Positions 24,846-33,508 of a DNA stretch of 64,000 bases are shown one piece after another; position 1 is the stretch's first letter, and each line of letters opens with the position of its first letter. The notes under the pieces are model-generated. The model saw only the letters and a program-made list of their open reading frames with translations, made no database searches and was not told the DNA's origin. The stretch is from Collinsella sp. AM33-4BH (GTDB lineage: Bacteria > Actinomycetota > Coriobacteriia > Coriobacteriales > Coriobacteriaceae). The translations under genes and the position numbers were made by a program. The stretch lies in NCBI RefSeq assembly GCF_003469205.1, contig NZ_QSIN01000003.1, forward strand, positions 62,001 through 126,000, read 5' to 3'.

Positions 24846-25757
24846 ATGAACAACGGATTGTTTACGTACTTAGCAGCATTGCTATTGTTTGGCTCCAACG
24901 GCATCATCGCCGCTGCCATCGCGCTGCCGAGCTCCGATATCGTACTGTTGCGCACGTTTTTGGGCGCTCTCACCCTTGCCGCCGTCCTCTTCATAACCAA
25001 GCGCCATAACCTGCAGGCTCCGTCTCGCCCCCGCGAGGCCGCAGCGCTCATCGTCTCGGGCGCCGCGCTGGGCGCCAGCTGGATTTTCCTGTTCCGCGCC
25101 TATCAGACGATCGGCGTTGGTATCTCCTCGCTGTTGTATTACTGTGGCCCCATCATCGTTATGGCCCTCTCCCCGCTCATTTTTGGCGAAAAGCTGACCG
25201 GCAGCAAAATCGCCGGCTTTATCGCCGTCGCCTGCGGTGCTTTTCTCATTGCAGCGCAAGGTCTAGGCGGCAATATGCCCATTGCGGGCATCGTCTGTGG
25301 AATCGCCTCGGCCTTCTGCTATGCATTGATGGTCATCGCCAGCAAGGGTGCGCCTCACATCGAGGGCCTCGAGAACTCCGCACTCCAAGTGAGCGCCGCC
25401 TTTGTGACCGCACTGGCCCTCACGCTCATCACGCAGGGCGCTCCCTCGTTCCTGTCCGCCGGCGTCGCCGCCAGTATTGATTGGCGCGCCGTCGCTATGC
25501 TCGGCGTCGTCAACACCGGCATTGGTTGCCTGCTCTACTTTAGCGCCGTCGCCAAGCTGCCCGTCCAGACCGTCGCCGTCGTCGGCTACCTCGAGCCGCT
25601 TTCGGCGGTCGTGTTCTCGGCCGCCCTTTTGGGTGAAGCCATAACACCGGTCCGCCTGATGGGCGCCGCGCTTATCATCGGCGGCGCGATTTTTTGCGAA
25701 CTCGCCGGCAAACGCGCAAACGCCAAGGCTGGCATCGCCCAGATAGCACGTGCTTAA
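24846..25757 (+). CDS. EamA/DMT-family transporter
   Basis: 303 aa with ten predicted spans in two EamA repeats (GSNGIIAAAIALPSSDIVLLRTFLGAL near the start; VVGYLEPLSAVVFSAALLGEAITP near the end). Members export amino acids or other small metabolites. ATG 24846 has GAGGGG at a rather long spacing of 10 nt. It is divergent from and probably controlled by the LysR protein. Substrate unknown. Confidence 0.87.
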   Translation: MNNGLFTYLAALLLFGSNGIIAAAIALPSSDIVLLRTFLGALTLAAVLFITKRHNLQAPSRPREAAALIVSGAALGASWIFLFRAYQTIGVGISSLLYYCGPIIVMALSPLIFGEKLTGSKIAGFIAVACGAFLIAAQGLGGNMPIAGIVCGIASAFCYALMVIASKGAPHIEGLENSALQVSAAFVTALALTLITQGAPSFLSAGVAASIDWRAVAMLGVVNTGIGCLLYFSAVAKLPVQTVAVVGYLEPLSAVVFSAALLGEAITPVRLMGAALIIGGAIFCELAGKRANAKAGIAQIARA

Positions 25758-25791
25758 AAGCCCCTGCTTTGAAATGCTACCTGCGTAGATA

Positions 25792-25815
25792 AATAATCCC
25801 CAGCTGAGGATTATT
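25792..25815. repeat. 8-bp inverted repeat after the EamA gene
   Basis: AATAATCC and GGATTATT around an 8-nt loop, without a clear T-run; a weak terminator or operator before kup. ATAACCCGATGT (25823) and ATAACCGGATGT (25889) are near-repeats in the same leader. Confidence 0.4.
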
Positions 25816-25914
25816 GTCTAAAATAACCCGATGTGCCAAACTGCTCTTGTATGTATAAAGACGGCATAAAGTTTTTTGTCCTAGACAGATAACCGGATGT
25901 CTAAGGGAGTCCTC

Positions 25915-28146
25915 GTGGCACACAACAAACTGGAGGCAAACCTCCAAGATCAGCATGTGCAGGGCGGGCATGGCGCCATCCCCCTCTCCGCCGGCATGCT
26001 GCTCGTAACGCTCGGCGTCGTCTATGGCGACATCGGCACGAGTCCCATGTACACCATGAAATCGATCGTCGCCAACAACGGCGGCATCGGCACCGTCAGC
26101 GAGGACATGATTCTGGGCGCACTTTCGCTCGTCATCTGGACCATGACGCTCGTGACCACGGTCAAATACGTGGTAATCGCCATGAAGGCCGATAACCACA
26201 ACGAAGGCGGCATCTTCGCCCTGTTCAGTCTCGTGCGCAAGGTGGCACCATGGCTGATTCTGCCCGCCATGATCGGCGGCGCGGCGCTGCTCGCCGACGG
26301 CATCCTCACCCCCGCCGTCACGGTCACCACAGCCATCGAGGGTCTACGCACCATCGAATGGGGCCATGCGCTGCTGGGCGACGGCCAGACCAACGTCATC
26401 ATCATCACCATCATCATTATCTGCGGCCTATTTGCCATGCAGCGCGCCGGCACCTCGTCAATCGGCAAGCTCTTCGGCCCGCTCATGACGCTGTGGTTCC
26501 TGTTCCTGGCAGGCGCCGGTCTGTTCAACATGCTCGGCAACCTGTCCATCTTGCGCGCGCTCAACCCCATCCGCGGCATTATGTTCCTGTTCTCGCCCAT
26601 CAACCATTCGGGCATTATGGTGCTCGGCTTTGTCTTCCTATCGACAACCGGTGCCGAGGCACTCTACTCGGACATGGGCCACGTGGGCAAGGCAAACATC
26701 TATGCATCCTGGCCATTTGTTAAGGCGGCCCTTATCCTCAACTATCTGGGTCAGGGAGCTTGGCTACTCGCCAATAACTCCAACCCCCAGATGCTCGCGA
26801 TGGACATCGTCAACCCGTTCTACATGATGCTTCCCGAGCCCCTGCGCCCCTTTGCCATCGTGCTATCGGCCGTAGCGGCCATCATCGCCTCGCAGGCGCT
26901 TATCACCGGCTCGTTCTCGCTGGTATCCGAGGCCACGCGTCTCAACCTTATGCCGCATCTGCGCATCCACTACCCCAGCGACACCAAGGGTCAACTCTAT
27001 ATTCCGCTCGTCAACAACATCATGTGGGTCGGCTGTATCTTCATCGTGCTGCTGTTCCAAAACTCCGAGCGCATGGAGAGCGCCTACGGCCTCGCCATCA
27101 CCGTGACTATGCTCATGACCACGACGCTTTTGACGAGCTATATCGCCGGCATCCTCAAGCACAAGCTGGGCGCCTGCGTCTTTGCCCTGCTTTTTGGCGC
27201 CATCGAGCTCTGCTTCTTTGCCTCGTGCCTCACCATGTTCTTTGACGGCGGCTATGTGATGATCTTCCTGGCCTCGCTGCTGTTTGGCCTTATGTACGTG
27301 TGGCGCCGCGGCACCGCCATCGAGCGCACGCAGACGATCCTACTGCCCGTCTCCAAGTACATCGATCAGCTCAACCGCCTGCGCAACGACGAGACCTACC
27401 CCGTGCTCGCCGACAATCTGGTGTTCCTCACCAACAGCCCCGACCCGCTCACGCTCGACCGCGACGTGCTCTATTCCATCCTGGACAAGCACCCCAAGCG
27501 CGCCAAGGCATATTGGTTCATCAACGTGAACGTTACCGACGAGCCCTATACGCACGAGTATTCCGTCGAGACCTTTGGCACGGACTTTTTGTTCCGCGTG
27601 CGCCTGGACCTGGGCTTTAAGGTCAACCAGCGCATCAACGCCTATCTGCGTCAGATCGTTGGCGACTTGATGACATCGGGTGAGCTGCCACCGCAGCATC
27701 ACACCTACTCCATCTACGAGACACGCGGCAACGTGGGCGACTTCCGTTTTTGCATGCTGCGCAAGATGCTTGCCCCCGAAACGGACATCAACCGCAACGA
27801 CCACCGCGTGATGGCCATCAAGTACGCCGTCCGCCGCGCCTGCGGAAGCCCGGCACGCTGGTACGGTCTTGAGAACTCGGCGATCATCATCGAGTACGTG
27901 CCTCTCTTTGCCCGCATGCGTCCGGCGGTTAAACTCGTACGCACCCATGTGCCGCTCGAGGTCCAGATCGAAGAAGCCGAGGAAATGGAAGTCGATATCT
28001 TCTCGGACGACCTGGTCAACGGCAACGAGGCCGGTAGGGACATGAACGTCGATCCCACCGAATTGCTCGAGAGCGTCGCCGATACGCCCGAACAGCAACT
28101 GCTCGACGGCCTCGAGAGCGCCCAGCTCAACGACGCCAACTTCTAG
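25915..28146 (+). CDS. kup: Kup potassium uptake protein
   Basis: 743 aa. About twelve spans, with the family hallmarks TLGVVYGDIGTSPMYTMKSI, GGIFALFSLV, LLADGILTPAVTVTTAIEG and STTGAEALYSDMGHVGK, then a long cytoplasmic C-terminal domain. It takes up K+ with protons at the inner membrane. I prefer GTG 25915, with GGGAG five nt upstream; the ATG at 25897 has no ribosome binding site. The C-terminal 60 residues are acidic and probably unique to this lineage. It is monocistronic, ending in a strong hairpin. Confidence 0.92.
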   Translation: MAHNKLEANLQDQHVQGGHGAIPLSAGMLLVTLGVVYGDIGTSPMYTMKSIVANNGGIGTVSEDMILGALSLVIWTMTLVTTVKYVVIAMKADNHNEGGIFALFSLVRKVAPWLILPAMIGGAALLADGILTPAVTVTTAIEGLRTIEWGHALLGDGQTNVIIITIIIICGLFAMQRAGTSSIGKLFGPLMTLWFLFLAGAGLFNMLGNLSILRALNPIRGIMFLFSPINHSGIMVLGFVFLSTTGAEALYSDMGHVGKANIYASWPFVKAALILNYLGQGAWLLANNSNPQMLAMDIVNPFYMMLPEPLRPFAIVLSAVAAIIASQALITGSFSLVSEATRLNLMPHLRIHYPSDTKGQLYIPLVNNIMWVGCIFIVLLFQNSERMESAYGLAITVTMLMTTTLLTSYIAGILKHKLGACVFALLFGAIELCFFASCLTMFFDGGYVMIFLASLLFGLMYVWRRGTAIERTQTILLPVSKYIDQLNRLRNDETYPVLADNLVFLTNSPDPLTLDRDVLYSILDKHPKRAKAYWFINVNVTDEPYTHEYSVETFGTDFLFRVRLDLGFKVNQRINAYLRQIVGDLMTSGELPPQHHTYSIYETRGNVGDFRFCMLRKMLAPETDINRNDHRVMAIKYAVRRACGSPARWYGLENSAIIIEYVPLFARMRPAVKLVRTHVPLEVQIEEAEEMEVDIFSDDLVNGNEAGRDMNVDPTELLESVADTPEQQLLDGLESAQLNDANF

Positions 28147-28166
28147 CGACGTCGCACATCAACGAC

Positions 28167-28210
28167 AGCGCCCCTGCACCTCACAGGAGATGCAGGGGCG
28201 CTTTGCATTT
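28167..28210 (+). terminator. Terminator of kup
   Basis: AGCGCCCCTGCA (28167-28178) and TGCAGGGGCGCT (28191-28202) form a perfect 12-bp stem, followed by TTGCATTT. Confidence 0.8.
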
Positions 28211-28225
28211 CAGTAAAGCCCTCGG

Positions 28226-29191
28226 CTACGAACGACGCGGCTCGGGAACCACAAGCCTATCGGGGCTCGCGCCCTCGGCATCCATCAGGCTCACGTAGCG
28301 AATCGACGGATCCTCATACATCGCGTAGTAATAATTGCCTGTGCGCGCGCTAAAGCATCCGGTATAGATAGTCTTCTCGAACTTGCCATCGCCCATCCTG
28401 GACGCCCCCTCAATCATCACCACGCCCTCGAGTGAACGGAACATGCGGACGACGTTTTCGGTCTCGCTGTCTTTTTGCGGGTAATTGGCGTTGAGGTACG
28501 CTGCCTTTACAAAACGGCTCGGCGAATAGCAGTCGCCGGGAATGCCGCGCATGCCGGCACCGGCTCCATAGGGCTTAAGCTCGGCGCCACGCCACGTCGC
28601 CGTCTGCGGAAAATCGCTTGTGGCGGTGATATAAGTGCGTAGGTTTTCCATATGCCACGGGAAGGTGGGCTGATTGGCAAGGGTGTCGACCGGATCGTCG
28701 TATACATGCAGGCCGTCAGCCATCATCTCGACCACGATGCTACGCTGGCTGTCGCCGATAATCCAATGGAGCAGCGACACGCCCAGCCCCTCTCCGGCAG
28801 ATTTGGCGACAATCACCGTGTCGCGCAGCGCGGCCTCGACCTCATCGACCGTCGAGAACGTCGCTGCCACCCACAGGGGAAACTCATAGGCCGCGATATT
28901 GGTCTTGCCGTCGACAGGGTCCTCGGCATACTCGGCATAACCCGGGAAATTGAGACCCGCCACGGCGAGGCCCGCATCGTTGCCGCAGTCGAAGAACATA
29001 GGGTAGTTCTTGTAATCGATGCACATACCGATCACCGCGTGTGCCGCTGTCGTGTCGTCGATAAACGAATACGGAATGTGAAACCCGCGCGGCATCACGC
29101 GAACCTGTTGGCCGTAGTCAAAGCTCCAGTCGAGGTTGCGGCCCAGATACATGTTGCCGGAATTATCGGTAAATCGAATGCTCGTACACAT
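28226..29191 (-). CDS. bsh: Bile salt hydrolase (choloylglycine hydrolase family)
   Basis: 321 aa, normal for the family. Met1 is followed by the nucleophile Cys2 (MCTSIRF), exposed after Met removal. Other active-site residues appear in place: Arg18 and Asp21 (GRNLDWSFDYG), Asn81 (VAGLNFPGY), the Asn of LANQPTFPWHMENL and the Arg of SRFVKAAYL. The NLDWSFDYGQ motif fits bile salt hydrolases better than penicillin acylases. The enzyme cleaves glycine or taurine from conjugated bile acids in the cytoplasm. ATG 29191 has AGGAGG upstream. Monocistronic, with no bile transporter alongside. Activity must be inferred. Confidence 0.88.
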   Translation of the reverse strand: MCTSIRFTDNSGNMYLGRNLDWSFDYGQQVRVMPRGFHIPYSFIDDTTAAHAVIGMCIDYKNYPMFFDCGNDAGLAVAGLNFPGYAEYAEDPVDGKTNIAAYEFPLWVAATFSTVDEVEAALRDTVIVAKSAGEGLGVSLLHWIIGDSQRSIVVEMMADGLHVYDDPVDTLANQPTFPWHMENLRTYITATSDFPQTATWRGAELKPYGAGAGMRGIPGDCYSPSRFVKAAYLNANYPQKDSETENVVRMFRSLEGVVMIEGASRMGDGKFEKTIYTGCFSARTGNYYYAMYEDPSIRYVSLMDAEGASPDRLVVPEPRRS

Positions 29192-29257
29192 AGCGCCTCC
29201 TAGCTTTACGTTCTTGCTAAGTTCATTGTCACCAAACAAAAAGGCGCTAAACACAAA

Positions 29258-29290
29258 AGCCCGGACATGACAACAATGTCACGCCCGGAC
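29258..29290 (-). terminator. Hairpin after the deformylase-like gene
   Basis: Imperfect stem GCCCGGACATGACA / TGTCACGCCCGGAC, followed on the minus strand by TTTTG. Confidence 0.5.
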
Positions 29291-29322
29291 CAAAAACGAC
29301 GAAGTGCGGTGCTGTGGTCGCC

Positions 29323-29742
29323 TTAGACAAGCTTGCCAAGACAGTGATCGATCATATGCTGGATCATCTGCGCCTCGAAGCCCACAAAGTCCTGCTTGCG
29401 CTCGCGCATCTTGCCGTCGACGATCTGGTCAAAGGCAACCTTGCACTTGATGTAGCGCGTGGACTTGGTGATCTCGTCGTGCGTCAGGCAGCTCTCCTCC
29501 ATCTTGCTGGCGCCCAGGCCAAACACCAGACGAGGGTTGTAGAGCACGTGGGGCTCGCCGGCATCGTCCAAGTAGACGCAAACCTTCTTGGTAACGCCAA
29601 TCTGGTTAGCGGCAAGGCAGCCGGCATCGTCGAGCGACTTGATGGTATCGATCAGGTCCTGAGCAACCGACCCGTCCTCGACGGTCGCAACCTCGCAACG
29701 CTGGGACAGGATAGCCTCGTCGTGGCAGAGCTCTTTAATCAT
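29323..29742 (-). CDS. Peptide deformylase-like protein lacking the catalytic Glu
   Basis: 139 aa. Same fold and order of motifs as deformylase: GCLAANQIGV (motif 1), EESCLT (82-87, motif 2) and QHMIDHC with HMIDH at 129-133 (motif 3). The catalytic Glu of HEIDH is Met here, confirmed from the codons CAT ATG ATC GAT CAC, while both zinc-binding His and the Cys remain. It may bind metal and peptide but should not deformylate normally. Start at ATG 29742, with GGAGG five nt upstream. It differs strongly from the active copy at 15384, so it is not a recent duplicate. Confidence 0.8.
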   Translation of the reverse strand: MIKELCHDEAILSQRCEVATVEDGSVAQDLIDTIKSLDDAGCLAANQIGVTKKVCVYLDDAGEPHVLYNPRLVFGLGASKMEESCLTHDEITKSTRYIKCKVAFDQIVDGKMRERKQDFVGFEAQMIQHMIDHCLGKLV

Positions 29743-29935
29743 ACGTTCCTCCATAGGGGTCGTTGTAACCGCTTAAGTATACGGTACCTACACATTTTCA
29801 TGCGAATAATACCGTCCGTCTGCTACAAAGCGCCGAACTTCAACACGCGAGGAACATCAACCTTTCAAAGGCGATATAGTAGGTGAGTTCGTGTCAATCG
29901 GCCTAAACTCGGGGCCGAACAAGGAAAGGGTATGC

Positions 29936-31249
29936 ATGGACGAACTATTTCACGTCAGTGAGCGCAAGTCCACAATCGGGACCGAACTTCGCGCTGGACT
30001 GACAACATTCCTGGCGATGGCCTACATCATCGCCGTCAACCCCGCAGTGCTCTCGGGCGCTGGCATCGATGCGGGAGCGCTCGCCTGCGCCACCTGCCTG
30101 GGCGCCGGCATCATGACCATCTGCATGGGCATCTTCGCCAACCGCCCGCTCGCCTGCGCGTCGGGTCTGGGCATCAACGCCATGATCGCGGGCATCGCCA
30201 CCACCATGTGCGGCGGCGACTGGCACGTGGCCATGAGCGTTATCTTCCTCGAGGGTATCGTCATCTTGCTGCTCGTCCTGTGCGGCCTGCGCGAGGCCAT
30301 CATGGACGCCATCCCCGTGGTCCTGCGCCACGCCATCTCGGTGGGTCTGGGCCTGTTTATCGCCATGATCGGCCTGTGCGACGCCGGCATCATCACCGCT
30401 GGCGCCGGTACGCTCGTCGGCCTGGGCGACATCGCCTCCCCCACCTTTATCGTCGGCATCATCTCCATCGTCGTGACGGTTGCCCTGGCTTCCCGCAACG
30501 TGCCGGGCTCGCTGCTCATCGGCATCATCGTCGCCGTTATCGCCGGAATCCCGCTGGGCGTCACCCATGCGCCCGAGGGCCTCATCGCACCGCTCGACTT
30601 CTCGACCTTCGGCGCCCCGTTTGCCAGCACTGCCGACGGCAACCTTGCCATCGTGAAGGTCCTGACCGACCCGATGCTGCTCGTCGTTGCCTTCTCGCTG
30701 CTCATGAGCGACTTCTTCGACACCATGGGCACCGCGATGGCCGTCGCCAAGCAGGGCGAGTTCTTGACCGAGGACGGCAATGTCGAGGACATCCGTCCCA
30801 TCCTGGTCGTCGACTCCGTGGCCGCTGCTGCCGGTGGCTTTATGGGCGTCTCCTCCATCACTACCTTCGTCGAGTCCACCTCTGGCGCTGCCGACGGTGG
30901 TCGCACGGGCCTCACCTCCGTCACCACCGGCGTGCTGTTCATTCTCGCCGCGTTCTTCTCCCCCATCGTCACCATCGTTTCCAGTGCCGCCACCTGCGGT
31001 GCTCTGGTCTACGTCGGCTACCTCATGATGAGCGAGGCCTCCGAGATCGACTGGTCCGACGTGTCGCAGGGCTTCCCGGCGTTCATGATCGTCGCCGGCG
31101 TGCCCTTCACCTACTCCATCTCTGCCGGCATTGGCCTGGGCTTTATCGCCTACGTGATCGTCGCGCTCTTTAAGGGCGAGGCCTCCAAGATCAAGCCGCT
31201 CATGTGGATCGCAGCCCTTGCCTTCCTCGTCTACTTCTTTGTAGCGTAA
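29936..31249 (+). CDS. AzgA/NCS2-type purine permease
   Basis: 437 aa, about 12-13 spans. Family signatures: GLTTFLAMAYIIAVNPAVLS, ACASGLGINAMIAG, SDFFDTMGTAMAVAKQ and a final GIGLGFIAYVIVALFKG. AzgA-type proteins import adenine, guanine or hypoxanthine with protons. ATG 29936 follows AAGGAAAGGG. No purine riboswitch was seen upstream. The last 15 codons are duplicated 2055 bp downstream, ahead of the second surface-protein copy, marking the edge of a tandem duplication. Confidence 0.9.
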   Translation: MDELFHVSERKSTIGTELRAGLTTFLAMAYIIAVNPAVLSGAGIDAGALACATCLGAGIMTICMGIFANRPLACASGLGINAMIAGIATTMCGGDWHVAMSVIFLEGIVILLLVLCGLREAIMDAIPVVLRHAISVGLGLFIAMIGLCDAGIITAGAGTLVGLGDIASPTFIVGIISIVVTVALASRNVPGSLLIGIIVAVIAGIPLGVTHAPEGLIAPLDFSTFGAPFASTADGNLAIVKVLTDPMLLVVAFSLLMSDFFDTMGTAMAVAKQGEFLTEDGNVEDIRPILVVDSVAAAAGGFMGVSSITTFVESTSGAADGGRTGLTSVTTGVLFILAAFFSPIVTIVSSAATCGALVYVGYLMMSEASEIDWSDVSQGFPAFMIVAGVPFTYSISAGIGLGFIAYVIVALFKGEASKIKPLMWIAALAFLVYFFVA

Positions 31250-31275
31250 CGGCAAAGCTGCCAAAGCAGAACACC

Positions 31276-31317
31276 AAAGCGCGGAGTCGCATCGAGCGGC
31301 TCCGCGCTTTTCTTTTA
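31276..31317 (+). terminator. Terminator of the purine permease gene
   Basis: AAAGCGCGGAG and CTCCGCGCTTT stem followed by TCTTTT. A diverged copy lies at 33331-33367. Confidence 0.85.
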
Positions 31318-31456
31318 AAGCCAGGCACCGCACGGACGCGCGATGTATTGCCTCCCAAGTTTTGGACATTTTGCCCTCCAAACGGCACTACCGCCGGCTA
31401 CATCCTGCAGATATGCTGGGCGTAATCGCATAGGCCCTATGAGGATGGGAGTAACC

Positions 31457-33237
31457 ATGGCCGCCTTGTTCACGACCCCCAAGCGCAATGATAAAACCTC
31501 AGGAGCCCATTTTGTCGAGCCCGACGTGCACCGTCGCACGCTGCTCGCGCACGGCAGCTGGCGCCGCGTGACGCGCCGCATCGTCTGCGGCCTGGCCTGC
31601 GCGCTCACGGTAAGTTCGCTGCTCATGCCGAGCGTCTCGCTCGCGGCGGAGTGGATGGACGTCGGCGGCACCCAGTACAACGCCGGCACCGCGGCGGGCG
31701 ACGCCGCCGGCACCTGGAGCTGGGACGGCGCCGACGATATGAAGCTCAACGGCTATGACGGCGGTGCGATCCAGGCTGCGGGCAAGCTCAACATTGCCTA
31801 CGAGGGAAAGAACACCGTGAAAACCGAGCCCGATTACACCGGAGCCGCCATCAAGGCGCAGGATGGCACTAGCCAGAAAGCAGAGTTGAACATAACGAGC
31901 TCGAATAGCACGGATGAGCTCAATGTGACAGCTGAGGCCGATGCAATTAAATCCACAGGCGACCTCTCCATTTCTGGCCCAGGCACTGTGAACACCACAA
32001 GCACTACTTCCGACGGAATTGAGGCAAAGGGCGATCTCTCTATCACGGGCTCGGGCACCGTGAATGCAACGGGCGGTACCGAAGGCATCCAATCCAAGGG
32101 CAAGACCACCATCGATTCCTCTGGCACAGTGATCGCTAAAGGAAGCGAAGGTTACGGCATCGCCGCGGGCAGTGACCGATCATCAAAGGCGGTGGCAAGG
32201 TAGAAGCAAGCTCGATAGAAGAAGCGGCGATTTGGGCTGACGGCAACATCGACATCTCGGGCGGCAGCCAGGTCGAGGCAAGCTCCCAGGGAGATCTTGC
32301 CGTCGACGCTGAGGGTAGTCTCGCGGTCACGAACGCCTCCCTTGACGCAAGCGGTGTTGAATATGGTGTCTATGCCTACAAGGGCGTTACGCTCGATCAC
32401 GCGACCGTGACGGTCCGCACAAGCGCGAGCGGCGGCCAGGCCATCGCCCTCATCACTGACGGGGACGACATCGTCATCAAGAATGGTTCCATCGTGGACG
32501 CGTTCGCAGAAGGCAAATTCTCGGTTGCAATCTCTACCAGAAACCACCAGCCAAACGTCGCTGGCGGCCACATCTACATCAGCGACTCCGTTGTTAAGGC
32601 TATAGCCCGCTATGTCGAGACCGGTGGCGATGGCCCCGATCACTACAGCAACGACCAAAGCGGCGAGGTCATCCCTGAGCCTAGGGGTCTGAACATCGGT
32701 ATCTTCGCCCAGACCTACGAGGGCATCACGCCCGCGAGTATCTCGATCGTCCGCAGCAAGCTCACGGCCGAGGGAGACACGGCGGCAATCTTCGCTCTTG
32801 CCATAAGCGAGGATGACAAGGCGATCGGCACCATCGAGATCGAAGGCGCTCCCATCCAGACGCCCGCAGGCGGCAAGATCATTAACTATCGCTACGAAGA
32901 AGAGTGCGGCCCCAGCATCTCCTACGAGGCAGGTCAAACCATCGGCACGGGCGACGCCACGATCGACTCCCCCTATGACGCCGCTGTCGCCAAGAGCACG
33001 GCCATCGTGCCTCCCGAGGAGATCAAACCCGAGGAGAAGCCCGGCGAGACCAAGCCGGGTTCCAAGTCCGAGGGCACGAAGACGACCAAGACCGTTGCGG
33101 CTGCAACCGCGGGAGCCAAAACCACCGGCATCCTCGCCGCAACCGGCGACACCTCGAGCGCGGCCATCATAGCGACCGCCCTTGTAGGAACGGCCGCTAT
33201 CGTCACAGGCGCCCTGGCGAGTCGCAAACGCTCGTAA
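31457..33237 (+). pseudogene. Sortase-anchored surface protein, copy 1, frameshifted
   Basis: Near-twin of the intact protein at 33509-35206. The N-terminal part is open from ATG 31457 (GGGAG upstream) to 32203; the remainder is open in another frame to 33237. Alignment with the twin shows one base missing at about 32178-32183, where AGTGACCGATCATC replaces the equivalent of AGTGACCTCACCATC. Upstream of the break are the signal peptide (RRVTRR, hydrophobic core, SLAAEW) and beta-helix-like repeats; downstream are further repeats, a Pro/Glu/Lys linker, LAATGD, a membrane span and RKRS. A 248-aa secreted fragment lacking the cell-wall anchor would be made unless the frame is restored. Confidence 0.82.
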
Positions 33238-33259
33238 ACACTTTTTCGCACAGGACGGG

Positions 33260-33304
33260 TGGGTCGCAGCCCTTGCCTTCCCCGTCTACTTCTTCGTAGC
33301 GTAA
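33260..33304 (+). pseudogene. Duplicated 3' tail of the purine permease gene
   Basis: Fifteen codons reading WVAALAFPVYFFVA plus stop, matching the permease C-terminus WIAALAFLVYFFVA. It lies between the two surface-protein genes and is the scar of a tandem duplication whose left breakpoint was inside the permease gene. Confidence 0.85.
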
Positions 33305-33330
33305 GGGCAAGGCTGCAAAAGCTGAACAAT

Positions 33331-33367
33331 AAAGCGCGGAGTCGCCATGCGGCCCCGCGCTTTTCTT
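33331..33367 (+). terminator. Terminator between the two surface-protein genes
   Basis: GCGCGG and CCGCGC stem with TTTTCTTTT, a duplicate of the permease terminator. Confidence 0.72.
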
Positions 33368-33508
33368 TTAACGTCGGTCCCTGCGCCGGCGTGCGGCCTA
33401 TTTCTCCCCCATTTTGGCCATTTTGCCCTCCAAACGGCACTACCGCCGGCAACATCCAGCAGATACGCTGAACCTAGCCGTATAGGCCCTATGAGAACGG
33501 GAGCAACC

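Noticed and set aside
29945-31381. 478-codon open frame antisense to the purine permease
   Set aside because: Low-complexity Gly/Asp/His composition produced by reading a GC-rich membrane gene backwards.
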